From NCBI RefSeq assembly GCF_037102585.1, contig NW_027043838.1, positions 806,001-870,000 on the forward strand: a DNA stretch of 64,000 bases, read 5' to 3'. Positions within the stretch are counted from its first letter, which is position 1. Every line of letters begins with the position of its first letter. The stretch comes from Saccharomycopsis crataegensis. Taxonomy: Eukaryota > Ascomycota > Saccharomycetes > Ascoideales > Saccharomycopsidaceae. The notes under the pieces are model-generated. The model was not told the DNA's origin and made no database searches. It was given only the letters and a program-made list of their open reading frames with translations. Below are positions 1 to 10,006 of the stretch, piece after piece. A program made the position numbers and the translations under genes.

Positions 1-848
1 GACTAGCCATTATGTGAACACAACACGGTTAGTTCTTCGTCTTGTTTACTAAGAATTTTCTTCCTTTCAACATTGGTTTCGTGTGAAATAATTTTTAATT
101 GTGATTGCAAAAGGAAAAAACGTAAAAAAAAAAAAAACAAGACATTTCTATTTTTATATAACACGGAGGATAGTACAAGATTTAATAAGAAGTTAGAAAA
201 AAAAAATGAAAGATCTCTCTGCTGGAAAACCGAAAAACAAATGCCAGAATAAGCAGTGCTTGCTGAAATATTGGATACCCAAGAAGATACAAAACTGTAT
301 TGATTATTATGATCCTTTAGTAAACAAGAAAAAGAAAATTTAAAGAAAAGAATCTCTATTCACTTGCAAGCTTTCCTCTTCATCGTGGAGAAAAGAATAG
401 CAAAAATTTGTTATTATCCATAATGTTTCTTATTAGTTTCAAAAGAATAGAGAACTGGCTCATTTTGAAATTTAACCGCAGCTGATAGTCCAGAATAGAA
501 CCGAGATGAGGGAAAGAAAGAAAACATAGGTTAATCAACATTAGCAACTTAATTGTACGTGTTCCATATCCTCGACTCTTCCAACATTTCTACAAGCAAG
601 AAACAATACGTTCATAAAACAAATGTACCTATTCCATTATCATTAAATATTTGAAACTAAGTCCGAAAGAGCATTTTTTTTCCTCGTTTTTTTCTGTTCT
701 TCACAGTAGTAAGTTCATATCATAAAAAAGAAATCATAATATCGTAAAAAATATCTCATTGAATAAAAAAAGAAAAGTCATGAAAAGCAGAAATAAAAGG
801 TAGCTGATATATATAATATTATGCTAATGATAATAATAAATGTCAAAT
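1..848. other. intergenic, no gene seen
   Basis: AT-rich sequence with A and T runs. I find no ORF of useful length, no tRNA-like fold and no splice-signal set. The right edge is the 3' flank of the small minus-strand gene. The left edge may be the flank of a gene outside the window. Confidence 0.6.
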
Positions 849-1238
849 CTATTTGAAATAATCGTAGTCAATGCCATTGAAATCTTTATAGGATTTGTTG
901 GTGTTCTTAATCGCCTTGTCTAAGCCATCGTTGAAGTGATGATACTTTTCCGCTTCAAAATCCTCACCGCCAGTATATTCATTCTTCATGTTCTTGAACT
1001 CGTTGATCTCTTTTTTGATGGTGCTCAACTTTGAGAAATAGTCATGATAATTCTTCCAATACTTGGTGGCAGAGAATTCATCCATCATTGTAGTATCCTC
1101 ATCTGTAAGATTTTCAAGAGTAGCGAAATCGCCAGCATCATCATTAGAAGAGATCTTGGATAATTGCTTGGTTAAAGAGGTGATATTGGTCAATCTTTTT
1201 TCTAAGTCATCGGAATTGACTTGACTATAAGAGCTCAT
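849..1238 (-). CDS. small acidic protein of unknown function, 129 aa
   Basis: A complete ORF begins with an ATG at 1238 and ends with TAG at 849. The product is hydrophilic, rich in Asp, Glu, Lys and Asn, and has no membrane segment, signal peptide or Cys/His metal motif. Residues 10-35 and about 70-125 look helical and could form coiled coils. The C-terminus is Tyr/Asp-rich. Codon choice (AAG, GAA, TTG, few rare codons) resembles the neighbours, so I take it as a real gene rather than a chance ORF. I do not recognise the family. It is transcribed divergently from the SPO12-like gene, and the 727-bp gap between them holds a CACGTG box and a Mcm1/forkhead-like site. It could be a rapidly evolving subunit of a larger complex, but nothing in the sequence shows which. 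Confidence 0.7.
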   Translation of the reverse strand: MSSYSQVNSDDLEKRLTNITSLTKQLSKISSNDDAGDFATLENLTDEDTTMMDEFSATKYWKNYHDYFSKLSTIKKEINEFKNMKNEYTGGEDFEAEKYHHFNDGLDKAIKNTNKSYKDFNGIDYDYFK

Positions 1239-1965
1239 CTTGAAAAAACTGTAGAGGGGACTTGAAGGAGAAAAATGATAATAATTAGCAATAATAGTTG
1301 CACGCTACCAATCCAAGAAGTTGAAAAGTAGAGGCGATATATTCAGTTTTAAAACTATGGTATGCAATAAACGTAAGATCAGAAAACAGAAGTGATTGTT
1401 GGAAAAAAATTGACGACTGAGTCTTTATATGTACTATTGGGATGACTCCACTTTTTTTTTTTTTTTTTTTACATTACAGTAGCATAATACCCCACATTAT
1501 CATTTGTCACCAGACATGAGGGGAAAGAGACAGGGCAATGACAATCTCAAGGAGCTTCAGAATTGCTTTTTCGATGATGGATAGATGACATAAATTCGCT
1601 TATGCAGAGCTTCACAATAGCACCTCACTGGCAATCGCTTCAAACCACACATTCGAGAAAAAAAAATACTTTTGCGCACGTGATAAAACTTAAGGGGGAG
1701 CAACCAACCTTACCCTATATTTCCTATATAGGAAAAAGGTAAATAAAAAAAGCAGCTAAATCTTTCTACTTTACACAAAAACTTCGTACCTTTCTCTTTC
1801 CCTTATAATTAGTAGTGTATCGCCCTACATCGCCACTCTCAATATCATTAATAAAATCATTTTCGACAGTGAAACAGTTCTTTATTTACTTTTTTCAATA
1901 ACCATACGGTAATAGACCATAGCGTGCACCATAATAAATACATTCATACAATTGCATCATCTCCA
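1239..1965. promoter_or_regulatory. divergent promoter region between the small acidic gene and SPO12
   Basis: This holds a T19 tract at 1452-1470, a CACGTG E-box at 1677-1682, and a Mcm1/forkhead-like composite at 1720-1747. No ORF in it looks coding. Confidence 0.6.
1720..1747 (+). promoter_or_regulatory. Mcm1 (CArG) plus forkhead-like composite site upstream of SPO12
   Basis: The perfect palindrome TTTCCTATATAGGAAA lies at 1720-1735 and contains a CC(A/T)6GG core, the Mcm1 P-box form. It is followed within a few bases by GTAAATA at 1739-1745, which fits the forkhead consensus RTAAAYA. This arrangement is the classic G2/M (CLB2-cluster) promoter module, and SPO12 belongs to that cluster in S. 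cerevisiae. The site lies about 220 bp upstream of the SPO12 ATG. Binding here is inferred from sequence only. Confidence 0.65.
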
Positions 1966-2398
1966 ATGACAAGTGAAATCCAACCATTGCATCAGAGAGC
2001 CTTGGGCAGCAAGACCCTTTTAAAGAAAAAATTATTTGAAAGTGTTGAAAAGTAAGTTCAAGAACATTTTTCCTCGAGTTCAAAAGTATATCTTTGTACT
2101 AACAACTAATGAAAGATCTGGAAACAGCAATGTGTTTGCATCTCCAACAGACAACATGTTATCTCCTTGTACCGAGAAATTGAAGAACCACAAAAATAGA
2201 TTCTTTGCTAACCAAAAGGTCACAAAACTAAATCTTAAAAGCTCTATGTCCAAAGAGAAGGGCGGTTCAAAACTAAGTTCAGAGATTGAGGGCAAAGATG
2301 TGGATGAGCTCTTGAAGGCTAGAAAACCAGCCAAGAGAGAAGAAGACGAAATTGATGAAGATGAGATGATGAAGAACATCAATTTTGATGATATATAA
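1966..2398 (+). CDS. SPO12: Spo12-like mitotic exit regulator, two exons
   Basis: Exon 1 is 1966-2051 and starts at an ATG (MTSEIQPLHQ). A GTAAGT donor follows at 2052, a perfect TACTAAC branch site lies at 2097-2103, and exon 2 runs to the TAA at 2398. Two in-frame acceptors are possible: AAG ending at 2115 (122-aa product) and CAG ending at 2127 (118-aa product). The conserved Spo12 box is visible in exon 2 as FASPTDNMLSPCTEKLKNHK, with the SPC core that is phosphorylated in known Spo12 proteins. The C-terminus is acidic. In S. cerevisiae Spo12 acts in the FEAR network, helping release Cdc14 from the nucleolus at anaphase. The upstream Mcm1/forkhead-like site fits its known G2/M expression. 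The protein is shorter than yeast Spo12 (173 aa). The join is inferred from splice signals and has not been checked against cDNA. Confidence 0.85.
2052..2127 (+). other. SPO12 intron with two in-frame 3' splice sites
   Basis: GTAAGT donor at 2052-2057, TACTAAC at 2097-2103. Acceptors are AAG (ends 2115) and CAG (ends 2127), 12 nt apart, so either keeps the frame. CAG is the usually preferred form; AAG is nearer the branch. Confidence 0.8.
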
Positions 2399-2701
2399 AT
2401 CTTAAAGTAATTTTCTTTTCTGGTACAAACCATTAATGATGGCTCGTTTATATTTTTTGGACTTGGTTTTTTTTTTTTCTTCATTCTTCATTTCTATACT
2501 TTTTATTTGTTTTTTTGATGACATAGATACCTTATTTTTGATTTTCTAACGGATTTACATTATATTCCTTCATTTTATTGATTTACAATATATTTAGCTC
2601 AAATATTTTCGCGATCATTACATTTTATATTCACATACACCAAAGATAAGAATAATAGAATTATTTACAAACAAAAAATACCAACTTTATCATTCACAAA
2701 C
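2399..2701. other. convergent 3' region, SPO12 and PHB2
   Basis: T-rich 3' flanks of two converging genes, likely holding both polyadenylation regions. No ORF or RNA gene seen. Confidence 0.6.
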
Positions 2702-3613
2702 TTAGTTTCTGGCGTCACTGGCAGTGTTCAACAATAATGCCTCATTATCCAAAATAATCTTGTTTGGAGACTTGGCTAATATACCAGCAATTTCTCTGGC
2801 AGTATCCAATCTCTTCAATTCAACATAATCCTTAGACTTCTTAATGGCCTCACCAATCAATTCCGCAGACTTGGCTTCACCCTGAGCCTTCACAACCATC
2901 TGTTGTTTCTCTTGTCTAGCTTTGTCAACCACAAAAGCGGATCTTTGAGCATCTTGCTGAGCAATTTGCTTGGCCTCAACTGCATGAGTGAATTCTGGGG
3001 AGAATGTCATGTAAGTCAAAGAGACGTCATCCAACAAAATGTGGAACTTTGAAGCTCTTCTAACCAAATTTTCACGAATTAATTTCGAAACCTTTTCTCT
3101 TTGAGTAATTAACTGAGAAGCATTGAATTGCGCAACCACAGATTTCAAAACTTCATTGATAATAGATGGCAAAACTCTTTCATCATAGTCACTACCTAAA
3201 GTTCTGTAAATAGTTGGCAAATGGTTGACTGATGGCTTGGACAACACTCTACAAGTGATATTAACCATCTGTAAATCTTTAGTCCCGGTCAAACTTGAAA
3301 CATTTCTTGGCTTTGCTCTAATATCATAATCAATAGCCTTCTGCAAGAATGGAATGGCAATATGGGTACCTTCATTATAAATAGTTGGTTGAATACCTCC
3401 AATACGAGAGTAGATAATGGCTCTGTGACCACCTTCAACGTTAAATAAAGAAGAATTGATGGCCATGACACCGGCACCTAACAACAAAATGGCAGTAAGA
3501 CCCGCAATAGGTGGCTTTGGGACTTTACCATTTGGCATGCTGGAGCTCTGAACTTGTCTAGCTCTGTCTCTCAATTGTCTGGCCAATTGTTCCCAGTTTG
3601 GTTGGTTACTCAT
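2702..3613 (-). CDS. PHB2: prohibitin 2, mitochondrial inner-membrane scaffold subunit
   Basis: The 303-aa product matches the Phb2 family along its length. A hydrophobic anchor lies at about residues 36-53, after a basic N-terminus. The PHB domain follows (about 60-220, beginning VEGGHRAIIYSRIGGIQP), then a long C-terminal coiled coil (about 220-275) with the typical QEKQQMVVKAQGEAKSAE stretch. With Phb1 it forms large ring assemblies in the mitochondrial inner membrane that hold the m-AAA protease and help stabilise new membrane proteins. The ATG at 3613 is the natural family start. The gene is transcribed divergently from NAS6 across 225 bp, the same pair as YGR231C/YGR232W in S. cerevisiae. 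Confidence 0.97.
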   Translation of the reverse strand: MSNQPNWEQLARQLRDRARQVQSSSMPNGKVPKPPIAGLTAILLLGAGVMAINSSLFNVEGGHRAIIYSRIGGIQPTIYNEGTHIAIPFLQKAIDYDIRAKPRNVSSLTGTKDLQMVNITCRVLSKPSVNHLPTIYRTLGSDYDERVLPSIINEVLKSVVAQFNASQLITQREKVSKLIRENLVRRASKFHILLDDVSLTYMTFSPEFTHAVEAKQIAQQDAQRSAFVVDKARQEKQQMVVKAQGEAKSAELIGEAIKKSKDYVELKRLDTAREIAGILAKSPNKIILDNEALLLNTASDARN

Positions 3614-3838
3614 CGTTAAAAAGTTATCGTTAAATCACTTTGCCCCATATATTATTGTGTTTGAGCGCCTTAATTTTTTTTTGCTTTTTTGCCATCCAAA
3701 ATTTTCCCCCAGTCAATTTTTCCCTTTTCTTGCACGTGCTCATGCATAGATAGTTTAAAAGAGATGGGAGAATGGATGATGAGTTTCTCGTCTTTGCTTA
3801 TTTAAACATCTTGAATTGAGGTCAAGTAATAACTAATA
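3614..3838. promoter_or_regulatory. PHB2/NAS6 divergent promoter with PACE-like and CACGTG sites
   Basis: The minus strand reads GGATGGCAAAA across 3687-3697. This resembles the Rpn4 proteasome element (GGTGGCAAA and variants) and lies about 145 bp from the NAS6 ATG. A CACGTG E-box lies at 3733-3738. Both assignments rest on motif likeness only. Confidence 0.5.
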
Positions 3839-4612
3839 ATGTCAGAAAAAAAAGAAGAAAACAAGTTCTTATTACAGGAGGCTGCCAGAGATGGGAAAGC
3901 GTTGACCGTGAGGTCACTTCTTAGAGAGAATCCCAGACTAGTTCAGCGGCGAGACCTTGATGGCAGAGTTGCTTTACATTGGGCAGTTTCTTCCAACCAT
4001 CAAGAAATCGTGGCAATGTTGTTAAATCCTTTGTTAATAGCCAATGCAGAAGAAAAGAAGTTTTCAAAATTTGAAATCGAGATCGATGACTTGGTTGATG
4101 ATGCTGGATGGACCCCACTTCATATTGCTGCTGCATTGGGAAATCTTGAAATTATCGAATTACTTATAACTCATGATCCTGAACCAACAATAAACCAACA
4201 GACCAATGCGGGACAAACTGTTTTACATTTGTCTGCTTCCAAAAATTTGTATGAAACAACGGCATATTTCTTGAAACATGGTGCCAGTGCTAGAGTCAAG
4301 GATAAAAAGGGTCAGTACCCGATATTCAGGGCTGCCTCGATCGGATCAATAAGACTTGTGGAATTATTGTGCACCGAAGGGAAAAGTCAATTGAATAACA
4401 AAGACAACTTTGGTTGGACGATCTTACATCATGCATTGGCCGAAGGTCATGGTGATGTTGCTATCGAATTGGTTAAACGTGGTGCCAACCCCAACATTGA
4501 GAGTGGCGATGGCCAAACACCGGTTGAGGTTAGTGTGGATCAGAAAATTGAAAAATATTTCAGACAACATCTTGAAGATTTGGGAATTGAACTAGAAAAA
4601 AGTAAAAAATAA
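3839..4612 (+). CDS. NAS6: proteasome assembly chaperone Nas6 (gankyrin), ankyrin repeats
   Basis: 257 aa made almost entirely of ankyrin repeats; clear consensus blocks include DGRVALHWAVSSNHQEIV, AGWTPLHIAAALGNLEII, AGQTVLHLSASKN, KGQYPIFRAASIGSIRLV and FGWTILHHALAEGHGDVA. Nas6 caps the C-terminal domain of the ATPase Rpt3 and guides assembly of the 19S proteasome base. Length is a little above yeast Nas6 (228 aa), through a loop near residues 65-90 and a charged tail. The divergent PHB2 neighbour matches the S. cerevisiae arrangement, which supports orthology over other ankyrin proteins. A proteasome-type PACE-like motif lies upstream. Confidence 0.93.
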   Translation: MSEKKEENKFLLQEAARDGKALTVRSLLRENPRLVQRRDLDGRVALHWAVSSNHQEIVAMLLNPLLIANAEEKKFSKFEIEIDDLVDDAGWTPLHIAAALGNLEIIELLITHDPEPTINQQTNAGQTVLHLSASKNLYETTAYFLKHGASARVKDKKGQYPIFRAASIGSIRLVELLCTEGKSQLNNKDNFGWTILHHALAEGHGDVAIELVKRGANPNIESGDGQTPVEVSVDQKIEKYFRQHLEDLGIELEKSKK

Positions 4613-4898
4613 TTCGCGGTATCAACGAAGGGCCGATAAACAAATAGTTTCAATTTATAGTTGTCTAGTTTTATAAATCATCATCGTTGACTACATGTTA
4701 CCACCTCTTTATATTATTCATTATATCATTCAATATACAAAAAGATAATAAAACAAGTGGATGAACACATAGCTGTCTTTCATAATAAAAATGCAAATAA
4801 TATTTATATCTTACATGTTTTGCTTTTTTTTTATAAGAAAAGCATTAGATTGGAAAAAAAGGTGGGGGAGAAATTTATGAATCAGTGCGTTAAATAAA

Positions 4899-6193
4899 TT
4901 ACCATTGAGCGTTAGCGTTTTCAGTAGATTCAGCCCAGTCACCAGCATCACCTGGGGCAGCACTCCAGTCAGCTTCTTCTGGTTGAGCAGACCAGTCGGC
5001 AACAGCTTCAGCAGCTGGTTCAGCAGCTTCTTCGGTTTCTTCAACTTCAGCAGTTGGTTCAGCAACTGGTTCAGCTTCTTCTGGGTTTCTGTAGAAATAC
5101 AAATCTGGCATGACAGACCATGGTTCAGATCTGGTTGGCAAAGTACCTCTCAATCTGAGGACTTCTCTGGCCAACAAGTACCAGATCAAACCAATAGAGT
5201 GCTTACCCTTGTTGTTGGTTGGGATAGCAACATCAACGAATTCAGTTGGAGAGTCAGTGTCACACAAGGCAATGACTGGAATATTAACGTAAGAAGATTC
5301 TTTGATGGCTTGAGCGTCGGTTCTTGGGTCAGTGACGATGATCAATCTTGGTTCCTTGAAAGATCTGGTGATGTAGTTGGTGAAAGAACCTGGGGTGAAT
5401 CTACCAGCGATAGCGGTAGCACCAGTGTGAGAAGCGAACTTCAAGACAGCTCTTTGACCGAAGGTTCTGGAAGAGACGGCAACAACATCAGCTGGGTTTG
5501 GAATGGCAGCAATGATTCTGGCAGCCATAACAATCTTTTCCCAGGTCTTACCAACGTTGATAACGTTGACACCATCTGGACGAGTCTTGTAAACGTATGG
5601 TTCGTTACGGACCTAAAAAAATTGTTAGTAAAACATTGAAAATCAACTAAGGAATGCGTTGACAATGTGAATATTACCTAAAACCCTCCTCAAAGCAAAG
5701 AATATTGATTTTCGATAAGTGTTGATTTTCTCATCTTTATGCTGAATAATTTTTTTTCACTAGTTGGGCGACTCAATTTCAAATCATGATCCCAAATATT
5801 AATCTTCGTTGCAGCGATGGCCAAAAACTGACGCTGTTCGCTACTGGCATTGACTATTATCTCTTCATTCCTCATTATTTTCAATGCTCATGATAACTAT
5901 TATGATTCTTCAAATTGGTCCTGATAAATTTTTCGTTTCCCCAAAACTCCAACGATTCATTGCCTTTAAAATTATGATCTATAATCTTCATTCATATGCT
6001 CCCATTCATACATTGTTTATTTATCTTTGTATTTTTAAATATCAAATTCTTATTTCCAAGTCAAGTAGAGATCTTTCACATTTCCATCAAGTTGAATACA
6101 TACTTGAACGTTCTTAGCACCTAAGTGGACGTTGGCAGCCAACAACAATTTGGCATCGTCAGCAGTTAAATCGAAGGATTCTGGAAGGGACAT
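4899..6193 (-). CDS. RPS0: 40S ribosomal protein S0 (uS2), two exons
   Basis: Exon 1 is 6104-6193 (30 codons, [20 protein letters not shown] to AKNVQ) and ends at a GTATGT donor. Exon 2 is 4899-5612 and starts [14 protein letters not shown]. The joined protein is 267 aa. It carries the uS2 signature blocks, including [20 protein letters not shown] and [12 protein letters not shown]. The acidic, Trp-containing C-terminal tail ending NANAQW is typical of eukaryotic Rps0. The protein binds the small subunit head-body junction and is needed for 18S rRNA 3' maturation. Codon use is strongly biased, as expected for a ribosomal gene. A CACGTG box lies about 170 bp upstream of the ATG, the type of site Cbf1 uses at ribosomal genes in some Candida species. 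Only the intron splits the gene; no frame damage is seen. Confidence 0.97.
5613..6103 (-). other. RPS0 intron, 491 nt
   Basis: The donor GTATGT is read on the minus strand from 6103, the TACTAAC branch site lies at 5624-5630, and the TTTTTTTAG acceptor ends at 5613. It is much longer than the other coding introns here (about 64-250 nt). I searched for C/D snoRNA boxes in host orientation and found no convincing pair. Confidence 0.92.
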
Positions 6194-7443
6194 TTTGCTA
6201 TGTGCTATTGGTCTTGATACCTTATTACTGTACCTCTGTATAACAACTATTGGTGTTATAAAAAATTTGAATTTTCACAATGTGCAACTATCATACAGAA
6301 ACACCCGAACATGCCTCCCTGGGTTTTGGAAAAAAAAAAAAAAGAGGTCCCGTGCGGCAAGCTACACGTGCCGGAATATTCAACGTCACTGTGAGCGTGA
6401 CAAGCACATGAGCAAGTAGAGGGCTAGAAAATACTCACGCACCAAGAATCATTCCCATGGAACTCGTTTGACAAATCACTGTTTTAAAATTTTAGAGGAG
6501 TTACATATCGGCTCTATATACACTATGTACATAGTGGTGTCCAGCCATACTGAAATGTAATTGGTATTAGGGAAAGATGGAATTGTAAACTTAGCAATGT
6601 GATACTCTATTTTCATTACGCTTTTTACAGGCGGTACACTGCCTACCCACTCAACTTGATTATTGTATTCCTCATATATTGTTTCTTACAATGTACAGCA
6701 TGTTGGAATCAATTCCAGTTATGTATTTTAGAGACGTATTGCAATGGGAAACTGAACTCTCGAAAGTCAGGAATGAAAACATTAATTGGTCAACTGTATA
6801 AACCATTTTTTTTTCTCTCTTTCATCTTCACAATAATTTGTAATTAGTGAAATAAAATACAAGAAGAGAAAATCAGCGTGGTGCCTGATTTACACCAAGT
6901 CAATCCAATTTTTTTTTTATTTATTTTTTCTTTTTTCTTTTTTTTTTTCCTGCATCGAATGTGCAGCTTTGATGAGATCTAATCAGTGTCCCCCCGAAGG
7001 AAATTTAGAAAAGTACGTGCGTCAGCAAATTTGACATATCTCATAAACGAGATTCTAAGAATCAGCCTCCAAAAAAAAAAAGAAAAAATATCAAGTGATA
7101 AAATTCAATTAACAATATGATCCACTGTTCTCAAATCATCTTGGACTTAACATTTTTCAACTAGAACCTCTTAGAAAAGGGACTATGTGGATTCTAGAAG
7201 TATTCGTGCATTGAAAGCAGAAAGCTTATTGTTTGTAAGTGGAACATTTAAACAGAAACTTTGGAAATATGTCATCATATAATGATTGATTAGGACCTAC
7301 GCATATTTTCCTTTTTATTGTTTCACAAACCACCTAGGAATTTTCAGAGACAACCTTCCCTTTTTCGGATGGTGCTTATAACAGGAAGAATGTAATTTTA
7401 TATATTGACAGAACAGACGTTAGACGTAATACGTAATACACAA
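6194..7443. promoter_or_regulatory. RPS0 promoter and 3' flank of the transporter gene
   Basis: This 1,250-bp gap holds a CACGTG E-box at 6365-6370 and a TTAGGG (Tbf1-type core) near 6567. Pyrimidine and A-rich tracts lie near 6909-6950 and 7072-7088. Short ORFs occur (for example 6599-6847) but have no ATG in a good place and no coding look. Confidence 0.5.
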
Positions 7444-9321
7444 TTATCTATTAGCTGGAGTTCCAGAGATAGCCGTTTCGACGCGTTCTGTTGGGGTGGT
7501 TTCTGGCTCGTCATCGAAGTCATAAGTATCAATGAAGAAGGATTGAATGAATCCAGCCCCACTGAAGAAGAACAACGACCACCAGAACAACCAGAATATT
7601 TCATGCTCTTGAGCAAAAGAGAAGATATGACCCCAAATCAAAGGACCGATGGCTCTACTAGAAGAAGCGATTGTCACGATAATACTATTGACGACCGCTT
7701 TATATTCTTTTGGAGCACCTCTGTGGGTAATCAATGACAAATGTGGTTTGATGTTCGAGGAACAACTGGTTCTGATGAAGGCAAGGCAGTAAATGGCAAT
7801 AAAGCAATACTTGTAACTGGTAATTCCATTACTAGCACTAGGAGCCAAGAAAACCACGTATGGCAAGAAGAAAAAGCACAAAGGAACCAACGACAAGAAA
7901 ATTGTGAGAATCTTTCTGGTATTAAAGTTTCTATCGACCCAAGGGAAAACCACAAGAATCACGAAAATACCAACAAACCCAGTAGTTGATAACAATCTAC
8001 CACTTTGTTCGGAATCGAATCCCAAACCTCCCAAAATATGGAAAGGAAATTTAGAGAGAAGATTACCATCTCCATCCTTCATCAAATCATATGACAAGAA
8101 AATTGGCAAGAACTCTGTGAAGACAATATCTTGAATATTTTGAATGAAGAACAAAAGACCAATGTTGACGAGATTTGGAGTAATAATTTTCCCCCAAGGA
8201 ACTGACTTTGAATGGTCTGGATTATACTTGATTGAATTGGTTCTGATAAGCACTTCTGATTGTCTTCTGCTTAATGGTGGGTAACTATTTTCCACAGAAG
8301 ATGCTTCAGAATCAGAATTTTCATCCGCAATTGCTTCTGCATTGGAAAGCAATGGAGTTTCTTCAGTGGCTGGACTTTGTACTTCAGCATCGTGTTCCCT
8401 TTTCTTGATAGCCCAAAGTCTTTCATTCTTGACCCCAAAAAATCCTAGAATCTTATCACCGGTGGCCAAGCCCACATCGTATTCGTATTTGAAGTGATAG
8501 TGGGTTTCTTCGATGAAGAAGAAGGCCATAGTGGCACTGAAGAATAAAAAGCCACTGACAACAATGTTCACTAAGGCAAATGGATACTTTTCATTCAAGT
8601 CATCTAAGAGTTTGAATCCTGTCGGTTTTTCATGATTTGTGAGAGAACCTCCCAAAGCTGGACCAATTACACTACCAAGTTGGAACATCAATGGCATAAC
8701 GAGGAATGCTAAAGCCTCATTTTTCTTAGACAACCCCCTAACCTCACCCAAGATCGATCTAATGATGGAAACATTTCCATTAACACACCCCATTAGGGCT
8801 CTGGCAGCAAAAGCCATCCAATAGTTTGTCGAGAACCCCAAGATGAGCATGGCTATCCCCGTACCAATCATCCCAGTCATAACAACCCTTTTACGACCAA
8901 GACGATCAGCAGCTTTTCCCCATTGGATGGCAAACATAACCTGACAACCAGCGAAGACCGTTGCCAAGTACCCGGAGTACTTCGAGATGTCGTATTCATT
9001 TTCGGCGATACCAAACCGTTTGACCATAAAGAAAACATAGGGAAATAATGATGTGAAAGCAATCGGCTCAGCAAGTCTCACAATCGCTAAAGGCATGAAG
9101 TGTTAGTCGGAGGTTATTCATCAACCTCATTTTGGTTTGTTGTTCCAAAGAAGTTACCTCAAAATGATAATAAAATAAAAAAAGGTGTAAAATCAAGACA
9201 TCATCGAGAATTTCCCCCCCTACATATTGAATGCTTGATGTCACTTACCCACAAGTGCAACTTGTACAAACGGAAATCCGTCTATTTGTTCCCTGAATGT
9301 TATAGTCTGTCCACCGGCCAT
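7444..9321 (-). CDS. major facilitator superfamily transporter (YCR023C-like), two exons
   Basis: Exon 1 is 9249-9321 (ATG at 9321; MAGGQTITFREQIDGFPFVQ) and exon 2 is 7444-9086, separated by a 162-nt intron with GTAAGT donor, GACTAAC branch and TTTAG acceptor. The joined product is 571 aa. It has about 12 membrane segments, a large hydrophilic loop after TM6 (rich in Glu and Ser, about residues 255-310), and the MFS motif A as GKAADRLGRKRVV between TM2 and TM3. The family start (FPFVQ...RLAEPIAFTSLFPYV) is rebuilt only if exon 1 is joined, which supports the splice. Relatives are the vacuolar-type YCR023C and the plant ZIFL/TetA-like drug:H+ antiporters. The substrate is unknown. The promoter holds an unusual cluster of GC-rich inverted and direct repeats. 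Confidence 0.88.
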
Positions 9322-10006
9322 ATTAAATTGATACACAAACTCTCAACAGCGTAGTCTGTCTTCGGATGAAAAGGATGAGGAAAGTGATAGTTAAGTATTT
9401 GAATTCAAAAATTTCAAAAATCGGCTTTACCCGTTTAGGGTAATTCCCGTTTCGGGCCGGGGATACTGTACCGGGGATAACCATATTCGGAGACCCATGT
9501 TACAGTTTACAATTGTTAATGCTGATTGGATGCTATTTTGTTCTGGTGAGAGTTGAATAATAGAGGCCGTGTTACAGGATTCTACTGCATGGAAAATCAT
9601 TTTCTTTTGCCCCATCCCATCTTACGGGACTTAGAATATAGGCGAAAATCCTCAAAAAAAGCAATAGTCGAAAGCCAAGCCAAGCCAACCTTTCACATGC
9701 ACACAAATGCATCTATACGGAGGGTTTTTGCATTGATACATAGATCGATCTCGTATTATGTGCCTGGTATGAAGTTTTCAACTCAACTCCTTTAAATTGA
9801 AATATCATTGAGGATATTTCCTAGTCAGAAGCTCCTTAAATTACATTGTTCCTTACATTGTACGTCTTTTGGCATGAAAAAGTGAGCGTACATTGTTATT
9901 TCTTTCCTTTTTTTTTTTGGTTTTTGTTTTGCGACTATATAAATCCTCAAATAACTCAAAATAATATGGCTTCGAAGAATACCTGATATAGTACTCAAAG
10001 ACCAAA
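9322..10006. promoter_or_regulatory. transporter promoter and LNP1 3' flank
   Basis: A GC-rich motif cluster at 9427-9479 lies in otherwise AT-rich DNA. A T-rich tract follows near 9901-9932. No coding ORF is supported. Confidence 0.55.
9427..9479. promoter_or_regulatory. nested inverted and direct repeats upstream of the transporter gene
   Basis: Three structures are packed together. TTACCC-5 nt-GGGTAA forms an inverted repeat at 9427-9442; its left arm with the next bases reads TTACCCG (Reb1-type) and its right part TTAGGG (Tbf1-type). CCCGTTTCGGG forms a hairpin at 9446-9456. CCGGGGATA occurs twice, at 9457-9465 and 9471-9479, 14 bp apart. The cluster is about 105-160 bp upstream of the transporter ATG. 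Confidence 0.5.

Noticed and set aside
4905-5639. 244-codon plus-strand frame over RPS0 exon 2
   Set aside because: A shadow of the biased ribosomal gene; the product is Ser/Trp/Phe-rich with no domain and it runs into the intron.
5613-6103. snoRNA inside the RPS0 intron
   Set aside because: No convincing C box and D box pair in host orientation, and no H/ACA layout I could fold by eye.
6599-6847. 82-codon plus-strand frame in the RPS0 upstream gap
   Set aside because: It begins without an ATG, has no codon bias and no family likeness.
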